Notes: generated by a model not told the origin, from the letters alone. A DNA stretch of 64,000 nt from Notamacropus eugenii (GCF_028372415.1 NC_092872.1:11259001-11323000), one strand, 5' to 3'. Shown: positions 1-12,226, numbered from the stretch's first letter. Translations and numbers: made by a program.

Positions 1-30
1 TCAGTTTGTCTGGACTCTAGCGTGAAAGAA

Positions 31-218
31 GGTGTGTGTTTGTGTGTGTGTGTGTGTGTGTCTGTGTCTGTGTGTCTGTGTGTGGGGGTGTGTATGCGTG
101 TGGGTGGGGGTGTGGGTGTGGTTGTGGTTGTGTGTGTGTATGTGTGGGCGTGTGGGGGGAGTGTATCTGTGTGTGTGTGTGTGTGTGTATCTGTGTGTGT
201 GTGTGCGCGTGTGTGTGG
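31..218. repeat. (GT)n-rich microsatellite block
   Basis: Interrupted TG/GT dinucleotides with GGGTG variants. The open frames here are Cys/Val or His/Thr repeats and are not genes. Confidence 0.95.
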
Positions 219-534
219 GAAGAGGAGCGGGTATTGACAAAGAGGTTCAGATCAAAGTGGGGATGTGGAAGTGGTTAGGACCAAGGCCCTCTGAAGTCAG
301 AGTATTATTGGTTTCGGATCAGCAGGAGGGAGACTCCATCTCCCGGAGCGGGACAGCCAGCCTGCCCTGTCCGATTGATAAAGGAGACCAGATTCAGACC
401 AACAAAGGATAGCTGGTGTCTGAAGATATTTACTGAAAAGAAAGGTTGGTTTCTCACTCTGGTCTTTGTTTTTCTTCTCTGAGACGGCTGGGCCAAACGA
501 TGTCTAAGGTCCCTTCCCTTTTATATCTCCATTC

Positions 535-715
535 TATGAGGTTTTTCTTGTAACACCCTAATGAGGCAGGTAGTACAAATATCATCCCCATTTTACAGAT
601 GAGCAAATCGTGGCTCAGTGATATCAAACAATTAGGCATGCTCATGCATCCAGTAAGGGTTGGGATTTGAATCCCCATTTCCTGACTTCAGGTCCAGGGT
701 TCTCTCCACCATAAC
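535..715 (-). repeat. MIR/THER1-like SINE, antisense
   Basis: Shows the antisense signature cccattttacagatgag, then a gggatttgaatcc-like block and a gggttctctccacca end. The stretch 241-534 before it looks unique, without a recognisable gene. Confidence 0.7.
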
Positions 716-1690
716 ACACTGCCCTTCAAGGTAGGCTAGCAGCCAACCAAAACAAACGCACAAAAAGACCTAGTAAAAGACATCCATTAAGTAACGGTCC
801 CAAGGAAGTGCCTCTGTTAATTGTGCTCTCCTCCTGAGTGAGGAACCAGGGACTCCTGGGACATTAAGGTTTAGACAGAAGTAGAAGCTGAGGCTGTAAG
901 GGAAAGAGGAGGAGACATGGTGAACATCACGTGGGATCTAACAGGAGACAGTCTTTTATAGGGTCCTAAACTTCTCCAAGACCACAGGCCACTAGTGATA
1001 ATACAACTTGGATGCTAGTCTAGGCCATTAAGGGGTGGGGGGGAAGCCAACTTTACCAGTAATAAATCCATAAGATCAGGATCATTCCTTCCATGTCTCC
1101 AACTAGCAAAATGGGTTCTAATCAAACAAGTTGGGACACAGTATAAGACTAGAGAAAGCTCCCAGGGTTAGAATGTAGAGATAAAGGGAGGATCTATCTG
1201 GGGGTTATGAGTATGTGACTGAGGTTAGGGGTCAGGCTGTGGCCAGGATTGGGGATGAGTTCATGACCAACATTAGGGCTCATTCTATTATTGGGTTAAG
1301 ACAGTCTGGAGTGGACAGGAGAGGAACAGAGGTGTAACTAGGGCAGGACAAACAGGGCTTTGTCTCGGTGCCGAAATTTAGAGGGCAATGGTCAGAACTC
1401 TTCCTTCTCTAGGTAGAAACAATGTACCTAGTTACCAAGAATAATTAGTTAAAATAGGAAGCTACCACTTAGATTTCCTCTCACCACCACCCCTGTCCTT
1501 CCCCCTAATCCCAGAGGAGTTCCTTCTCATTTTGTCTTGCCCTCATCCCTTCCCAACAGTGTTTTCAAATGTCCTAAGCTTCCCATTCCCCTAGCAGGCA
1601 CCCCTGTCTTAGGGTTTCTATGGTCAGAAGACAAACCTTGTACCCCAAGATCTGAGGTCCCTCTTTTTCCCTCAACTGCTTTTCCTATGC
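716..1690. other. No gene recognised
   Basis: About 1 kb with no convincing exon, repeat family or RNA gene. At 1696-1722 a short (GACA)n/(GA)n tract follows. Confidence 0.5.
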
Positions 1691-1739
1691 TGAGAGAGAG
1701 ACAGACAGACAGACAGACAGAGAGAGTCCACCTCAGTGA

Positions 1740-2085
1740 CTTTCTATAACTTCCAGGATAAAATAAAAACCCTTCTGCAGAGCTTTTAAAAGCCCTTCAC
1801 ATGTTGGTCCCAACCTATCTTTCCAGTTTCCTAGCCTTAATTCCTGAATGGGTGTTGCCTCACACAAACAGAGATCTAGGAAAGACTTTAGTTTAAAAGG
1901 CCACGGTCTCCCACTGCAGCCAGGGCTATCTCCAGTCGTCATGATCTGTATCTTGCCATTGGACCTAGATGGCTCCAGAGGAGAAAGCGAGGCTGGCGAC
2001 TTTGAGCAGGTCTGCGTCACTTAACTAGAATTCACTTGCAAGTCATCAGCCTCCTGATGTCACTGGTCCTCGCAGAATGAAGGAT
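1740..2085 (+). repeat. L2 fragment followed by 3' part of a tRNA-derived SINE
   Basis: 1740-1850 resembles sense L2 (aaagcccttcacatgttgg, cctatctttccagt). 1908-2080 matches the distal part of the SINE seen whole at 3766-4090 (agatggctccagaggagaaa; cctgatgtcactggtcctcg). Confidence 0.6.
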
Positions 2086-2318
2086 AAGCATTACACTCTC
2101 TCCCCAAATCAGTAATCCAGCCAAAAGGGCCTTTTCTCAGTTCCTTATAAATGACATTCCATCTCTCACTTGTGAACCTTGCATTGGCCATGCCCCATAC
2201 CTGGAATTAGAGCTTAGGTTATGACTGGAGGAGGATCCAATCTAGGGTGGGGAGGAGAGGGCAAGAGATGTAACTAGAGCCAAACAGCTAGGGCTTTATC
2301 CTAGGGCTACTCACAGAA

Positions 2319-2548
2319 CAGGGCAGCTCAGTGGTGCAGTAAGCAAAGCACTGGGTCTGGAATCAGAAAGATAACTTTGTGAGTTTAAATCTTTACCAGC
2401 TGCATGATCCTAGGCTAGTCACTTGACTCAGTTTCCTTATCTGTAAAATGAGCTGGAGAAGGAAGTGGCAAACCACTCCAATATGTATCTGCCAAGAAAA
2501 CCTCAAATGGGGTCATGAAGAGGCAGATACAACTGTAGAACAACTTAA
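2319..2548 (+). repeat. MAR1-type SINE (tRNA head, RTE-like tail)
   Basis: Head gggcagctcagtggtgcag, then gtcacttgactcagtttcc, then ggcaaaccactccaatatg and aaatggggtcatgaag. The tail is the RTE/BovB-like end typical of marsupial MAR1 elements. Confidence 0.85.
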
Positions 2549-2599
2549 CCCTCCTAGAATCCCTTTTAAGACACAATTCAAGCAAAATCTCCCCTAATC

Positions 2600-2815
2600 C
2601 TTCCAACTGCTTGTGCCTGCCTTCCCAGACCCCCTTGTATTTACCTTCTGTGTATATGTGTGTATTTGCTCACTATATAATTATGCTGTATGTTTTTATA
2701 CATGTGTTCATCTCTCTCATTTAAATATAATGAGAGTTGTGCTTGCTTCTCATCCTTGCATCTCCTGTCCCTAACACAGTGCCTGGCACATAGTACCATA
2801 AATGCTCCTTAATTG
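2600..2815 (+). repeat. L2 3' end, sense
   Basis: Ends with acagtgcctggcacatagt and aaatgctccttaattgatt, the standard L2 terminus. Unique sequence follows to 3480, including the motif cluster at 3118-3210. Confidence 0.75.
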
Positions 2816-3117
2816 ATTGTATACATTGGGATGCATTCACCCCAGCACAAGAGTCGCTAGTTCCAGCACTGCCTAGGGTGAAGGGTCATTCTCACTGGGG
2901 CAAGCGAGGATATCTGTGCTACCAACTGGTCTGGAGGGAGCTGAAGTTCAGGGTGTAATAGCCGGAGGGACCGGCAGAGAAATCAGTCTCACAGCTGGTG
3001 AAGGGGATGGAGAGTAGCCTCATTTACCCCACCCTCTGTCCTCTAGACTTGGGGCGAAATTCTCAGACTTCTTAGGGGAAAGGCCCCCCCAGGAGGCTGT
3101 TTTTTAAGTAGAGATGC

Positions 3118-3210
3118 TCTGGTTTGCATAACACGGGCCCCCAAATTAGTTAGCAAAACATGTTTGTTTTTTAATTAAACTCTTGAAAAACAATGGTTTT
3201 AATTAAATTG
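3118..3210. promoter_or_regulatory. Candidate conserved non-coding element with octamer, forkhead, homeodomain and SOX motifs
   Basis: Unique sequence with TTTGCATAA (3123-3131, octamer-like), TGTTTGTTTT (3161-3170, forkhead-like), TTAATTAA (3171-3178), AACAATGG (3189-3196, SOX) and a second TTTTAATTAAA (3197-3207). This density in 90 bp is unusual next to the surrounding sequence, but short AT-rich motifs also occur by chance. Confidence 0.3.
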
Positions 3211-3479
3211 GGTGTGGGAGAAGAGGGCAGCAGAGAACCCTTTTTTTCAGAAATGGAACTGAGTTTAGCTGGGCTCTAGAATTCTGAAAAATGAAAGACT
3301 CACCCAGCCACCAGCTGATCTCTGTGGAGGTCCAGTAGAAAAAGGAGGACTAGGAGGTGGGAAGGGGGGCACCCCAACATCCTCCAGGAAGCCTTTCCCA
3401 GACCCATTATATTTTCTACTTCATTATTGCTTCTTTTCTTAAATTCGGAATTTATAGTATGATGTGATGCATCTAACAT

Positions 3480-3735
3480 CAGAGTCATAGAATGCTGGAA
3501 CTGGAAAGGGGGACACAGGAATACACCTTTAGCCAACTCCCTTATTTTATAGAGGAGAAAGCAGTGGCCCCTAGAGAAAAGATTTGTCCAGAGTCTTAGC
3601 TATGTGCTAATTGGAGACAGGACCTTTTATTTTATTTATCTGTTACCTATCTTTCTTTCTCTCTTTCTCTTATCTGTCTGTCCATCCATCCATCCATCCA
3701 CCCACCCACCCATCCACTCATCTATCCCATCTATC
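3480..3735 (-). repeat. THER1-like SINE (antisense) then (TCCA)n tract
   Basis: 3480-3625 starts agagtcatagaatgctgg and carries a degenerate attttatagaggagaaa. 3660-3735 is CTTT then TCCA/ACCC tetranucleotide sequence. Confidence 0.7.
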
Positions 3736-3765
3736 TACCTAGACCAATGATTTTATAGGTGTAGG

Positions 3766-4090
3766 GGCAGCTAGGTGGTGCAGTGGATAGAGCACCAGTG
3801 CAGGAGTCAGGAGGACCTGAATTCAAATCTCACCTCAGACACTTAACACTCACTAGCTGTGTGACCTTGGGCAAGTCACTAAACCCCAGTTGCCTCATCC
3901 TGGGTCATCTCCAGTCATCCTGATGAATATCTGGTCACTGGATTCAGATGGCTCTGGAGAAGTGAGACTGGTGACCTGCAAAGCCCTCCCTCACTCAAAA
4001 CAAAGTTAAGTGCAAATCATGTCATTATTTCTCTGATGGCACGGTCTTCTGTGGCAACGAAGGACAAACATACACACATACACACACACA
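3766..4090 (+). repeat. Near full-length marsupial tRNA-derived SINE
   Basis: Head ggggcagctaggtggtgcag with A/B-box-like tRNA parts, body gtgaccttgggcaagtcac, and long tail agatggctctggagaagtg ending in acgaaggacaaacatacac plus a CA tract. Confidence 0.85.
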
Positions 4091-4099
4091 CATAGGTGC

Positions 4100-4680
4100 A
4101 GGGAACTCCCTCTTATTGTCTTGTACCCTCCAAGCTTAGAGAGCTTCCTGGGTATAAAAGGAACTGGTTCTAATGAACCTCAAACCCACAACCTTGGCCT
4201 TATTAACACAGTGCACTAACCACTGGACAAACTGGGTTAAATATTTCTGAGCCTAAAAGACTAGATGGTGGGGGGAGGGCTGGGAGGCGGGATGAGGAAA
4301 GCGCTCAGAGTCTCTCTGAAGGGGGGCACCCCAAGCCATGCCTGCCACACCCACCTTCTCAGTTCCCCTGTTTCTCATTACTGAGCTCACTCCTTCCTAC
4401 TGAGCTCTCTCCTTCCGGCAGTCCCTTGAGGCCTCCTTGTTCCCCCCACATTAAACACTAGCCTGCCCTATACTTAATTCATTAAAGGCACAAACACAAG
4501 CCAGCCGCCTCAGTAGGAGGGTTTTTTGTTGGGGTTATTTTTTTCCCCTGAGCTCAGACATTCCTTAGTTTATTATTTCCCCACATTTTAGAACAGCTGC
4601 TGAGGCCTCCTTCCCCTGCTCCCCTATGTCACCGAGCTCATCCCAGAGTTCAGAATCTTAAACTCACAACCAGACACTCA
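4100..4680. other. Unique sequence, no gene recognised
   Basis: SINE-poor stretch with pyrimidine-rich blocks and an AT patch (ttaattcattaaagg at 4475-4489). No exon recognised. Confidence 0.4.
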
Positions 4681-4684
4681 TGGG

Positions 4685-5235
4685 ACCTTGCATTCGAGCT
4701 ATAAGAACAACGCGGAACCAAAGAACCATCTAAGGTTCTAGCTCAACCCCTCATTTTAATGGAGGAGGAAACCAAAGCCCAGAGAGGGGAAGACACTTCC
4801 CCAAGGTTGGTCACAGTTAGGGGTAAAGGAAGGATTCGAATCCAGGTCTTAAGGCACAGAGGTTAGCCAAGGGCCGTTCCATCCGCCACTATTCCCTGTT
4901 CAGCTCAACTGAGTTTTTCCCATTCGCCTTTGGGTTTTCAGGCAGATCTAGCTCTTGATATTCAGGGAGGCTCTCACCCTGCAGCATCCCTATAGAAACA
5001 TCTGGTGTCTAGTGTGCAGAGTGCTGGTCCTGGAGTCAGAAAGACCTGAGTTCAAATCTGACCTGGGACACTTATTATCTGTATGACTCTGGACAAGTCA
5101 CTTAACCACCATCTGCCTCCATTTCCTTATCTGTCAGGTGTGTTGTAGCAAGGCTCAAATGAGATCACTGTAAAGTGTCTAGCACTGAGACTGGCACATA
5201 GTAGGGACTTGATAAATGCTTAGTTCCTTTCCTTC
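4685..5235. repeat. THER1-like SINE (minus) and MIR-like SINE (plus)
   Basis: 4685-4900 is antisense THER1-like (aatggaggaggaaaccaaag). 5003-5235 is sense MIR-like from agtgtgcagagtgctggtcc to gcacatagtagggacttg. Confidence 0.75.
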
Positions 5236-5379
5236 CTAATTCTTGCACCATCCTTCTAATCAGTATTTTGCAATGTGTAGTTCCATGAGACTGCTGTTCA
5301 TTGGCTTGGGATGTTCATCTTGACTGAACTTTTAAAATAGGGATTCTAAAGCCAAAGGTCATGCATTTCTCATTAATAA

Positions 5380-5590
5380 TAGCGGGCATTGATAGTGATT
5401 TAAAGTTTACAAAGAGCTTTAAAATGTGTGCTTTCTCATTTGAACCTCACAGTAACCTTGTGAAATAGGTACTTAGCCTCATTTTACACAAGAGGAAACT
5501 AAGGCAGATAGCAGTGAAGTGACTTGCCCAGGGTCACACAACTTGTAAATGTCTGAGGCCAGAACTGAACTGAGGCTTCCTGAACCCTCA
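5380..5590 (-). repeat. MIR-like SINE, antisense
   Basis: Carries aaagagctttaaaatgtg, ctcattttacacaagagg and gcccagggtcacacaac. 5600-6730 downstream shows no gene; it holds a CT-rich patch (5620-5680) and otherwise unremarkable sequence. Confidence 0.8.
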
Positions 5591-6734
5591 AGAATTTCAC
5601 TCTTTCACCTAGTGGCTGTCTCTCCCTCCTTCCCTCCCATCTCTTTCTCTCCCCGCCTCCCTCTCTCCCTCTCCCCTTATACCCCAGAGGGATCAGCCTA
5701 GCAGCAGCTTGCAGCCCGCAACACTCCCATGCAGCCCAAACCAAATTAAAATGCAACTGGGAGATATTTATCAAAATAAATAAACCACAATAAAACATAG
5801 ATAACATTGTTAACACGTGGTTTTCTAAGTCAGCATGAAGCCCAAGAGGTTCCTTATCATGGTTTAGTGACCCACGCTTCTGTTTGAGACACTATTGTTC
5901 TAGCTCATAATGCCCAGGCTGAGTCTCTGCCCAAAGCCAAAGAGGCTTCCACTGACCACACCAGTGACAGATTGTAATCACTGGGGTTAGCACTGGCAGG
6001 GAAAGAGGGACCCTATCCTGAATTGTCACATTGCCATGGCTAATTCACCCATGGATATTCTACAAAGAGATCGTACAGCACATAGCTGTACTTGGCCAGG
6101 GTCCTCCTATACAGGTCAAGGCCATAGCAGGGTGGTGGGGGTGATATAGGCTGACTTCTAAGAGGGGCAGAGGCTGTACTTACCCCAGCTTCCAGGGCAC
6201 AAGCCAACTCAATGAGAGCAGTAGGAGGAGGGGGTGCAGAATCAGTTTATTGTGGGTCTGGGAAGAAATGACAAGTCCCCTGGGTATAGTTTTATGAAGA
6301 TAGCCTAGATTTGAGGAGATGAACATAAACTTTAGAACAGGATTGAGAAATCAGAAACTGATGGGTTAGTAGGTCAGGAACAGGGGAAGATGATAGGGGT
6401 AAGGATTTTGGGATGGATTCTAGCAATATGGATTAAATAATTAAATTTTGATTATATATTGAATCATTACAATAACAGACTATGGGATCAAGGCTGGATA
6501 TGTAGGGAATGAAAGTCATGGTGGCAAAGGTGGGGGAGGAGGATAGTGGAGGCAGGATGGCAAGGAACCAGAGGTCACAATGAGGATAAAATGTCAGCTG
6601 GAAGTTTTCGGTCTTTCAAAGGTTGTGATTCTGTGAGACACTGAGGGCTCAGGTCCAAGGATGCAGGCAAATGGCAGGAAGAGAGTGGAGAAGGAGAACA
6701 TTGGAGATGAGGAAGTTTGGAAATTATGTGGTCA

Positions 6735-6935
6735 TGATATAGATTTAGAGCTGAAGGGGAACTCACAAGTCATCGAGGCTTAACTCCTCATTTTACAGAT
6801 GGGGAAATTGAGGCCCAGAGAGATTTGTGTGTGTGTGTGTGACTTCCTCAAGGTTACACTAGTCACAAGTATCTGAGGCAGGATTTGAACCTAGGTGCCT
6901 CAACTCTAGACGTAGTGCTCTTTCTATTGTACTAG
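6735..6935 (-). repeat. THER1-like SINE with internal (GT)n
   Basis: Antisense copy: tagatttagagctgaagg, ctcattttacagatgggg, then a TG run at 6827-6842 just where the SINE normally reads GTGACTT, then aggatttgaacctaggtg. Confidence 0.8.
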
Positions 6936-7164
6936 ATTGGGCAGTTTATCGACTTGTCTTGTATATTGAAGTCTTTTTTTTTGTTCATTTAATTTTTTTT
7001 ATAATACAGCGAACATTTATTAAGCACGATTACTGAAGTCTTTGAAGATGATTGGGAGGTGAGGAGAGGGGCCGGGAAGACTGTGAGCCAGGAGGTAAAG
7101 TCAAGGAAGATGGTGAGAGAATGTTCTGGAGATGGCATCAACAATGGAGAAGACAGCAAGCTGC

Positions 7165-7570
7165 ATTCAATTCAATAAACATTTATTAAGCACCTACTAT
7201 TTGCTCTGCTATGGGGCAGCTAGATGGCACCACAGCCAGAGTCAGGAAGACCTGAGTTCAAATCCACCTCACTGTGTGACCCTGGGCAAGTCACTTCACC
7301 CTATTTGCCTCAGTCTCCTCATCTGTAAAAGGAGCTGAAGAAGCAAATAGCAAACGACTCCAGTATCTTAGCCAACAAGATCCCAAATGGGGTCACGAAG
7401 AATTGGACAGGACTGAACAACACGTACCAAACACTGTGCTAACGGCTAAGGATACAAAAAGAGGCAAAAGACAGCCCCTGGCCTCAAGGAGCTCGCAGTA
7501 ATGGGGGGGAGGACTTACACAAACAAGCAGAAAGCAAACTGCATGCAGACAAACAGGAAATAACTAAAAG
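7165..7570. repeat. Antisense L2 3' end split by a MAR1-type SINE
   Basis: 7165-7210 (aataaacatttattaagcac) and 7428-7570 (aacactgtgctaacggctaa, ctcaaggagctcgcagtaa) are two halves of one antisense L2. A plus-strand MAR1 at 7211-7428 lies between them, so the SINE is the younger insert. Confidence 0.8.
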
Positions 7571-8559
7571 AGGGAAAGCAGCCGAGTCAAGACGAGTCAG
7601 TGTGCGGATAAATGCACCACAGGGGTTATTAGAGAAGGAGTCTGGGGAGGGGGTTTGTCCCAGCTCTGGCACTGTGACCTCACTGCAGGACTCTGAGCTG
7701 CCGTCCCCATCAGTTTCTCTCTAGGTCGTAATGAACAAGGATAATAAGACCCCTACAACCTGCTGAGCCCTTTGCATCCGTTTTTCTCACGGGATGCTCA
7801 CAGCAGCCATGTGCAGAAGAAACAGCAGATGAAGGGACTGAGTTAGCTAATGTGCCCTTGGCTGGCACAGCTAGTCAGCATCCATCAGAGGAGGGATATG
7901 CAATCCAGAACGCCCCAATCCCCAGGTCAGAGGTCTCTGCACCACCCCAGGCTGGCCTTTATGTCATGTTGCTCCTGCGGTAAATGAGGGAATTATATTG
8001 AACAACCTCTAACGTTCCTTCCAGCTCGGCAACCCTATGGTCCGATGATTTAGTTCTTCAGCATATTCTCCATTTAGGGGGAGGAGTGTGTTTTCAAAGA
8101 GAAATTGGAGAGAGGGTAATCCCTTAACCCAAAAGAATGAAGATTTAATGGTGGAATCTTTACGAACTAGAGCAGGCTTTTGGGGAAGTATTTGGTTGGA
8201 GTCCAGCTGGAGCCCATCAATCGCCCTGCATGTTCCCTGAGGATCCAGAGAGTGGAGTCAGGGGTTGATTCGGAGAGAGCAGCAAGGCCTGTGGGCAGGG
8301 CAGGGACAAGGGAGCCCTGGACAGAGGTACCATAATTTGCTGCAGATGTGTGGTGTTCCCTAGATGGGATTCCAGGACCAAGGAGGTCAGTGGAAGGAGA
8401 GGGATTCCAGGAAGCACTGCCACTAATGACCTATTCCTGGGCCACTAATCGAGTTATCTTAATGGGCAAGAAACAGGGAATAAACAACCACAGAGAAACC
8501 AGGAAGGCCACTGGCCCCAAGTACAGGGAGGGAAATATTTAAGAAGTGATTGTGCTCCT

Positions 8560-8955
8560 CTGACAGTGAAGAGCATTGTCTCTAGAGTTAATGAACCTGG
8601 GTTCAAATCCCCACCCCTCCTGTTTACAACTTTGGTGACCTTGCAGGAGATCGGTGGCTGAGCCTGGAATCAGGAAGATCTCAGTTCAAATTCAGCCTCA
8701 CCTATTTCCTACATGTGTGACCCTGGGCAAGTCACTTCACCTTGGAGTGCCTCCATGTCCTCAATTGCAAAATGGAAATTATAATAGCCCCTACCTCAGA
8801 GATAATATATGTAAGAAATTGCTTAGCCCAGTGCCTGGCACATAGTAGGCACTATGTAAATGCTTGTTCCCTTTGCCCCACTTTGTGAGTTATAAAACAA
8901 GGGGGCTGGACTTGGTGGTCTCTGAGGTGTCTTCTGGTCCTAGATTTAGGATCCC
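8560..8955 (+). repeat. THER1-like SINE interrupted by a MIR-like SINE
   Basis: 8560-8645 is a THER1-type front (cctgggttcaaatcc). 8655-8875 is a MIR-like copy ending gcacatagtaggcactatg. 8884-8955 resumes THER1 (ggctggacttggtggtctc, cttctggtcctagattta). Confidence 0.7.
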
Positions 8956-9094
8956 ATGATGCAAAGAGGTGGATCCCTGCCAAAGTCGGAAGGAGGGCGG
9001 AAGGACAGGTTAGTAGATGGAACTCTTGTCATGCCCCCAGCCACTGTCGATCTCAGAGGTTGGGTCGGAAGAGTAAAGCAGCGGAGCCTACTGA

Positions 9095-9355
9095 TACATT
9101 TATCAAGCTTTCTAATAACATTTATTGAACATGTGCTATTACATTGATTACAGTTTCTACTAGAACATTTATTAAATGCCTGCTATTACATTTATTAAAC
9201 TTTTTACTAAATAATATTTATTAAATGCCTACTATTACATTTATTAAACTTTTTACTAAATAATATTTATTAAATGCCTACTATTACATTTATTAAACTT
9301 TTTACTAAACAATATTTATTAAGTGCCTACTACTTCATTTATTATGCTTTCCACT
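9095..9355. repeat. 49-bp minisatellite
   Basis: Clear copies start at 9184, 9233 and 9282 (tattacatttattaaac), exactly 49 bp apart, with degenerate copies on each side, about five in all. The unit looks like duplicated antisense L2 end (tttattaaatgcctacta). Confidence 0.9.
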
Positions 9356-9379
9356 AAACCAGCATTTCTTAAGTCAGAC

Positions 9380-10300
9380 TCTATGAGAAGCTCGAGAAAT
9401 ACAAAGAAAATCGAAAAACAGTCCCGGCCCTCAGGTACCTCACATCCTAATAAGGAAGACAACACATAGACATAGCTACATACATGATAGACAGAGAGGG
9501 GATGGAAGGTAATCTCAGAGGGGAAAGCACTAGTAGGTTGCCTGCAGGAAGTGGAATTTCAGCTGAATGTGGAAGAAGTCAGGAAAACTAAGAGATGGAA
9601 ATGAGCAAGGAGGAGGCACGGGAGGCTGCAAGTGCAAAGGCACAAGTGTCCTGTGCGAGCAAGAACAAATAGGTCAGTGTGGCAAGGTCACTGAGTTCGG
9701 GAAGAGGAGTAGAATGTAAGGAGAAAACCAAAACACCAGTCCCTGGCCTCAGGTAGTTCACATTCTAATGAGGAAGACCATTTATGTATGAGCAATTTAA
9801 ATGAATGACATTGAAACACTCGAGAACTCTGATCGATGCGATGACCGATCAACATTCAACCAATGAAGACTCCACCCCCCCCGGACTTAATGCGATAAAT
9901 GAGACACACACTTCTGGGCAAAGCCAAGCTGGAAATTTTTTTGTGCGATTACAACCATATTGCAAGGATTTGTTGTTGTTTTTCGCCTGGGAGGGTAGGG
10001 GAGAAGGGAGAAAAAAAATAAATGCTTATTAATTTTAAAGAATTTAGTTTTTAAAAAAGCTGACAAGGTTGAAAGGAGTCAGATTATGAAGGCTTTCAAT
10101 GTCAAACATGGGAATTTGTACTTGATGCTAGAAGTAATAGGGAGCCCCTAGAATCTCTTGAGTAGGGGGTGACATGAACATAAAAGATGTCAGGGAAAAC
10201 ACTGGCAGCTGAGTAGAGGATGAATCAGAGTAAGGGGAGATGAAGCAAAGAGAGCACTTGGAAGGCCATTGCAGTAATCCAAGTGAGAGGCCATGAGGTC
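9380..10300 (-). repeat. Antisense L2 3' region interrupted by a LINE 3'-UTR-like piece
   Basis: L2 blocks at 9380-9800 (cctcaggtacctcacatcc) and 10040-10300 (attgcagtaatccaagtgag; gtagggggtgacatgaac). 9805-10030 (gagaactctgatcgatgcg ... aataaatgcttattaa) resembles a marsupial LINE 3' UTR; that part is less certain. Confidence 0.6.
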
Positions 10301-10497
10301 CTGGATGCCTTGCCCACATCCTTGCCTTATATATACTTACTCCAAAAATAGCTCTAGAATACAAAAAGGATGTCTAGATATTTAAAAATAAATATCTTTA
10401 CTACCATGAGAGAGAAGATAGTGGTTCAACACATTGATTCATTTCAACATTTATTAAACTTGTGCTCTTGTACAAATCTGTGCTTAGCCCTACCTTG

Positions 10498-10965
10498 TAC
10501 TTGTGTGTCCTTTGTTTTGGAAGAGGACCTATGTCATCACGGGTGACATCTTAACTTGGCATGAAGTCTATTTAAATGATGCAGAGTTGAGTAAAGCTGT
10601 CATTCTTCCAGAGTCATTGGAGTCCCGTGACAAGACAAAAGTCAGGATGACTGAGAATTGCCCAGGATTCAGTGGATGACCTTGGTATCTTCAACGTCTA
10701 TCCAAGTTCTAAACACTCCACAGTGCCTGTCTCAAGGCACCTTCATGGACATTGGGACAAATGGGGAAAGCATTCACATGCTTGGTGTAGATACCCCACT
10801 AACTCACCAACAGGTTGATTACCCACAATCTGCTCTAACCCATCTGCTGAGACAGTTTTCTGAAGTGTGGCCACTACATGCTACTTGGAGCCACCATTGA
10901 GACTTGCATGCCAGGTAGACACCAAAGGTGGATGAGCAGCCTTGAAAAGAACTAGTGCTAGTCCT
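10498..10965 (-). repeat. tRNA-SINE/RTE-related element, antisense
   Basis: 10498-10660 is the reverse complement of the distal part of the SINE at 3766-4090 (gtgtcctttgttttggaag; gtcaggatgactgagaatt). The continuation to about 10965 is probably part of a longer related element. Confidence 0.55.
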
Positions 10966-11039
10966 CCTTGAGCATATATACTCAATCCTACATTATGCAT
11001 ACATACATATATATGTATACAACAGCAACTCTTCTCGTA

Positions 11040-11620
11040 ATGAACTTTCCATCTAGTGGGGGTAAATATCCACACAAATTATAACACAAGGGAGAGAGTG
11101 AAACATCTCCAAAGGAAAAGTCCAAGCAAAGTACCAGGAGAATTTGAAAACAAACAGATGACTTTCATTTTGGTAGAGGGGCAAGGAATTACAGAAGGCT
11201 TCATGGAAGAGGTAAAAACTGAGTTAGGCTTTGAAGGGAAGGAAGAGACTCAGCAGACGGGGATAGGGGATGGGGAGCAGGCAAGGACAGAATTCTTTCC
11301 AGACATGATGAATAGTAGGAGTAAAGAAAAGAAAGGAAAGAAACAAGGGAAGGGAAGTTGAGATTTGGTCATGAGAGGTCATCAGTTTGCCTAGAACACT
11401 AAGACTATGGGTAAGACTGGAAAAGTAGGTTGAAGCTATAGGATCATAGGCTTTGGAGTTGATATCTTACTGATCATTAAAGTGAGTCCAACAGGTGAAG
11501 TGACTTGGTCAAAATTCAACAACAGCTACTAAGTGGTAGAGGCTGGGTTTGAACCCTCCATCATCAAGGACCTTGAAGGTCAATCAAGGAGTTTATGCTT
11601 TATTCTGTGATAATGGTGAT
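11040..11620 (-). repeat. Antisense L2 with a THER1-like insert
   Basis: L2 blocks such as gaaggcttcatggaagagg and aaggagtttatgctttattc flank an antisense THER1-like piece at about 11440-11560. Confidence 0.6.
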
Positions 11621-11805
11621 GATAACCAATACTTATGATATTGCAATAAATGTTTATTAAGTATGTATGCCCCTGTTTAGCTACTTTCTACTCACATCCC
11701 CATGTGAGCCCCAGAAAGCAAATAAAACAAAACATTCTTAAGCCAGCCCCGCCATATTGGAGGCACCAGTACCTGGAAAGTCTGCGCTCTGCAGTCTTTT
11801 TCTCA

Positions 11806-11832
11806 AAAAAAAAAAAAAAAAAAAAAAAAAAA
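11806..11832. repeat. Poly(A) run
   Basis: About 26 consecutive A. No retrocopied gene is recognised upstream of it. Confidence 0.9.
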
Positions 11833-12226
11833 CCCTTGACCTCTTAGAAGCTCCCACCCTTGGATCATTGTCCTGGATACTTATCCTGGCTCCAGAGGAG
11901 AGCAAGTCCCACCCTGGATGTAGGAGCCTGGCCAGAGCCCTCAGTGTCTGACTTTCTTTGTTCCAGGAAAGTCCTTTCCTCAGGCTTTCTATCATACCTG
12001 AATTCCCCAAATGATGACTGAGGCTGAGTTAACACAGATTGTCTACACACTGTGTTTACCTACTGGTTTCAAATATTTGGCAGTTCTGTGGGGGAAAAAA
12101 AAGTTGATTTAGTCAAACAGTGGATCAGTTTAGTTTAACTTGAATTTGATTCCAATAACTAGACTCTTTGAATAACTAGTTGAGTCAGCTAATCAAACAA
12201 TTTCAAATGAGGAATTTGGACTACAC

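Noticed and set aside
31-218. CRISPR-like or satellite array
   Set aside because: Simple dinucleotide repeat without spacers, in eukaryotic DNA.
1-412. Several open frames of 70-126 residues on both strands
   Set aside because: They are translations of a GT/CA microsatellite (Cys-Val or His-Thr repeats).
11806-11832. Poly(A) as the tail of a processed pseudogene
   Set aside because: The sequence upstream shows no protein similarity I can recognise and no clear target duplication.
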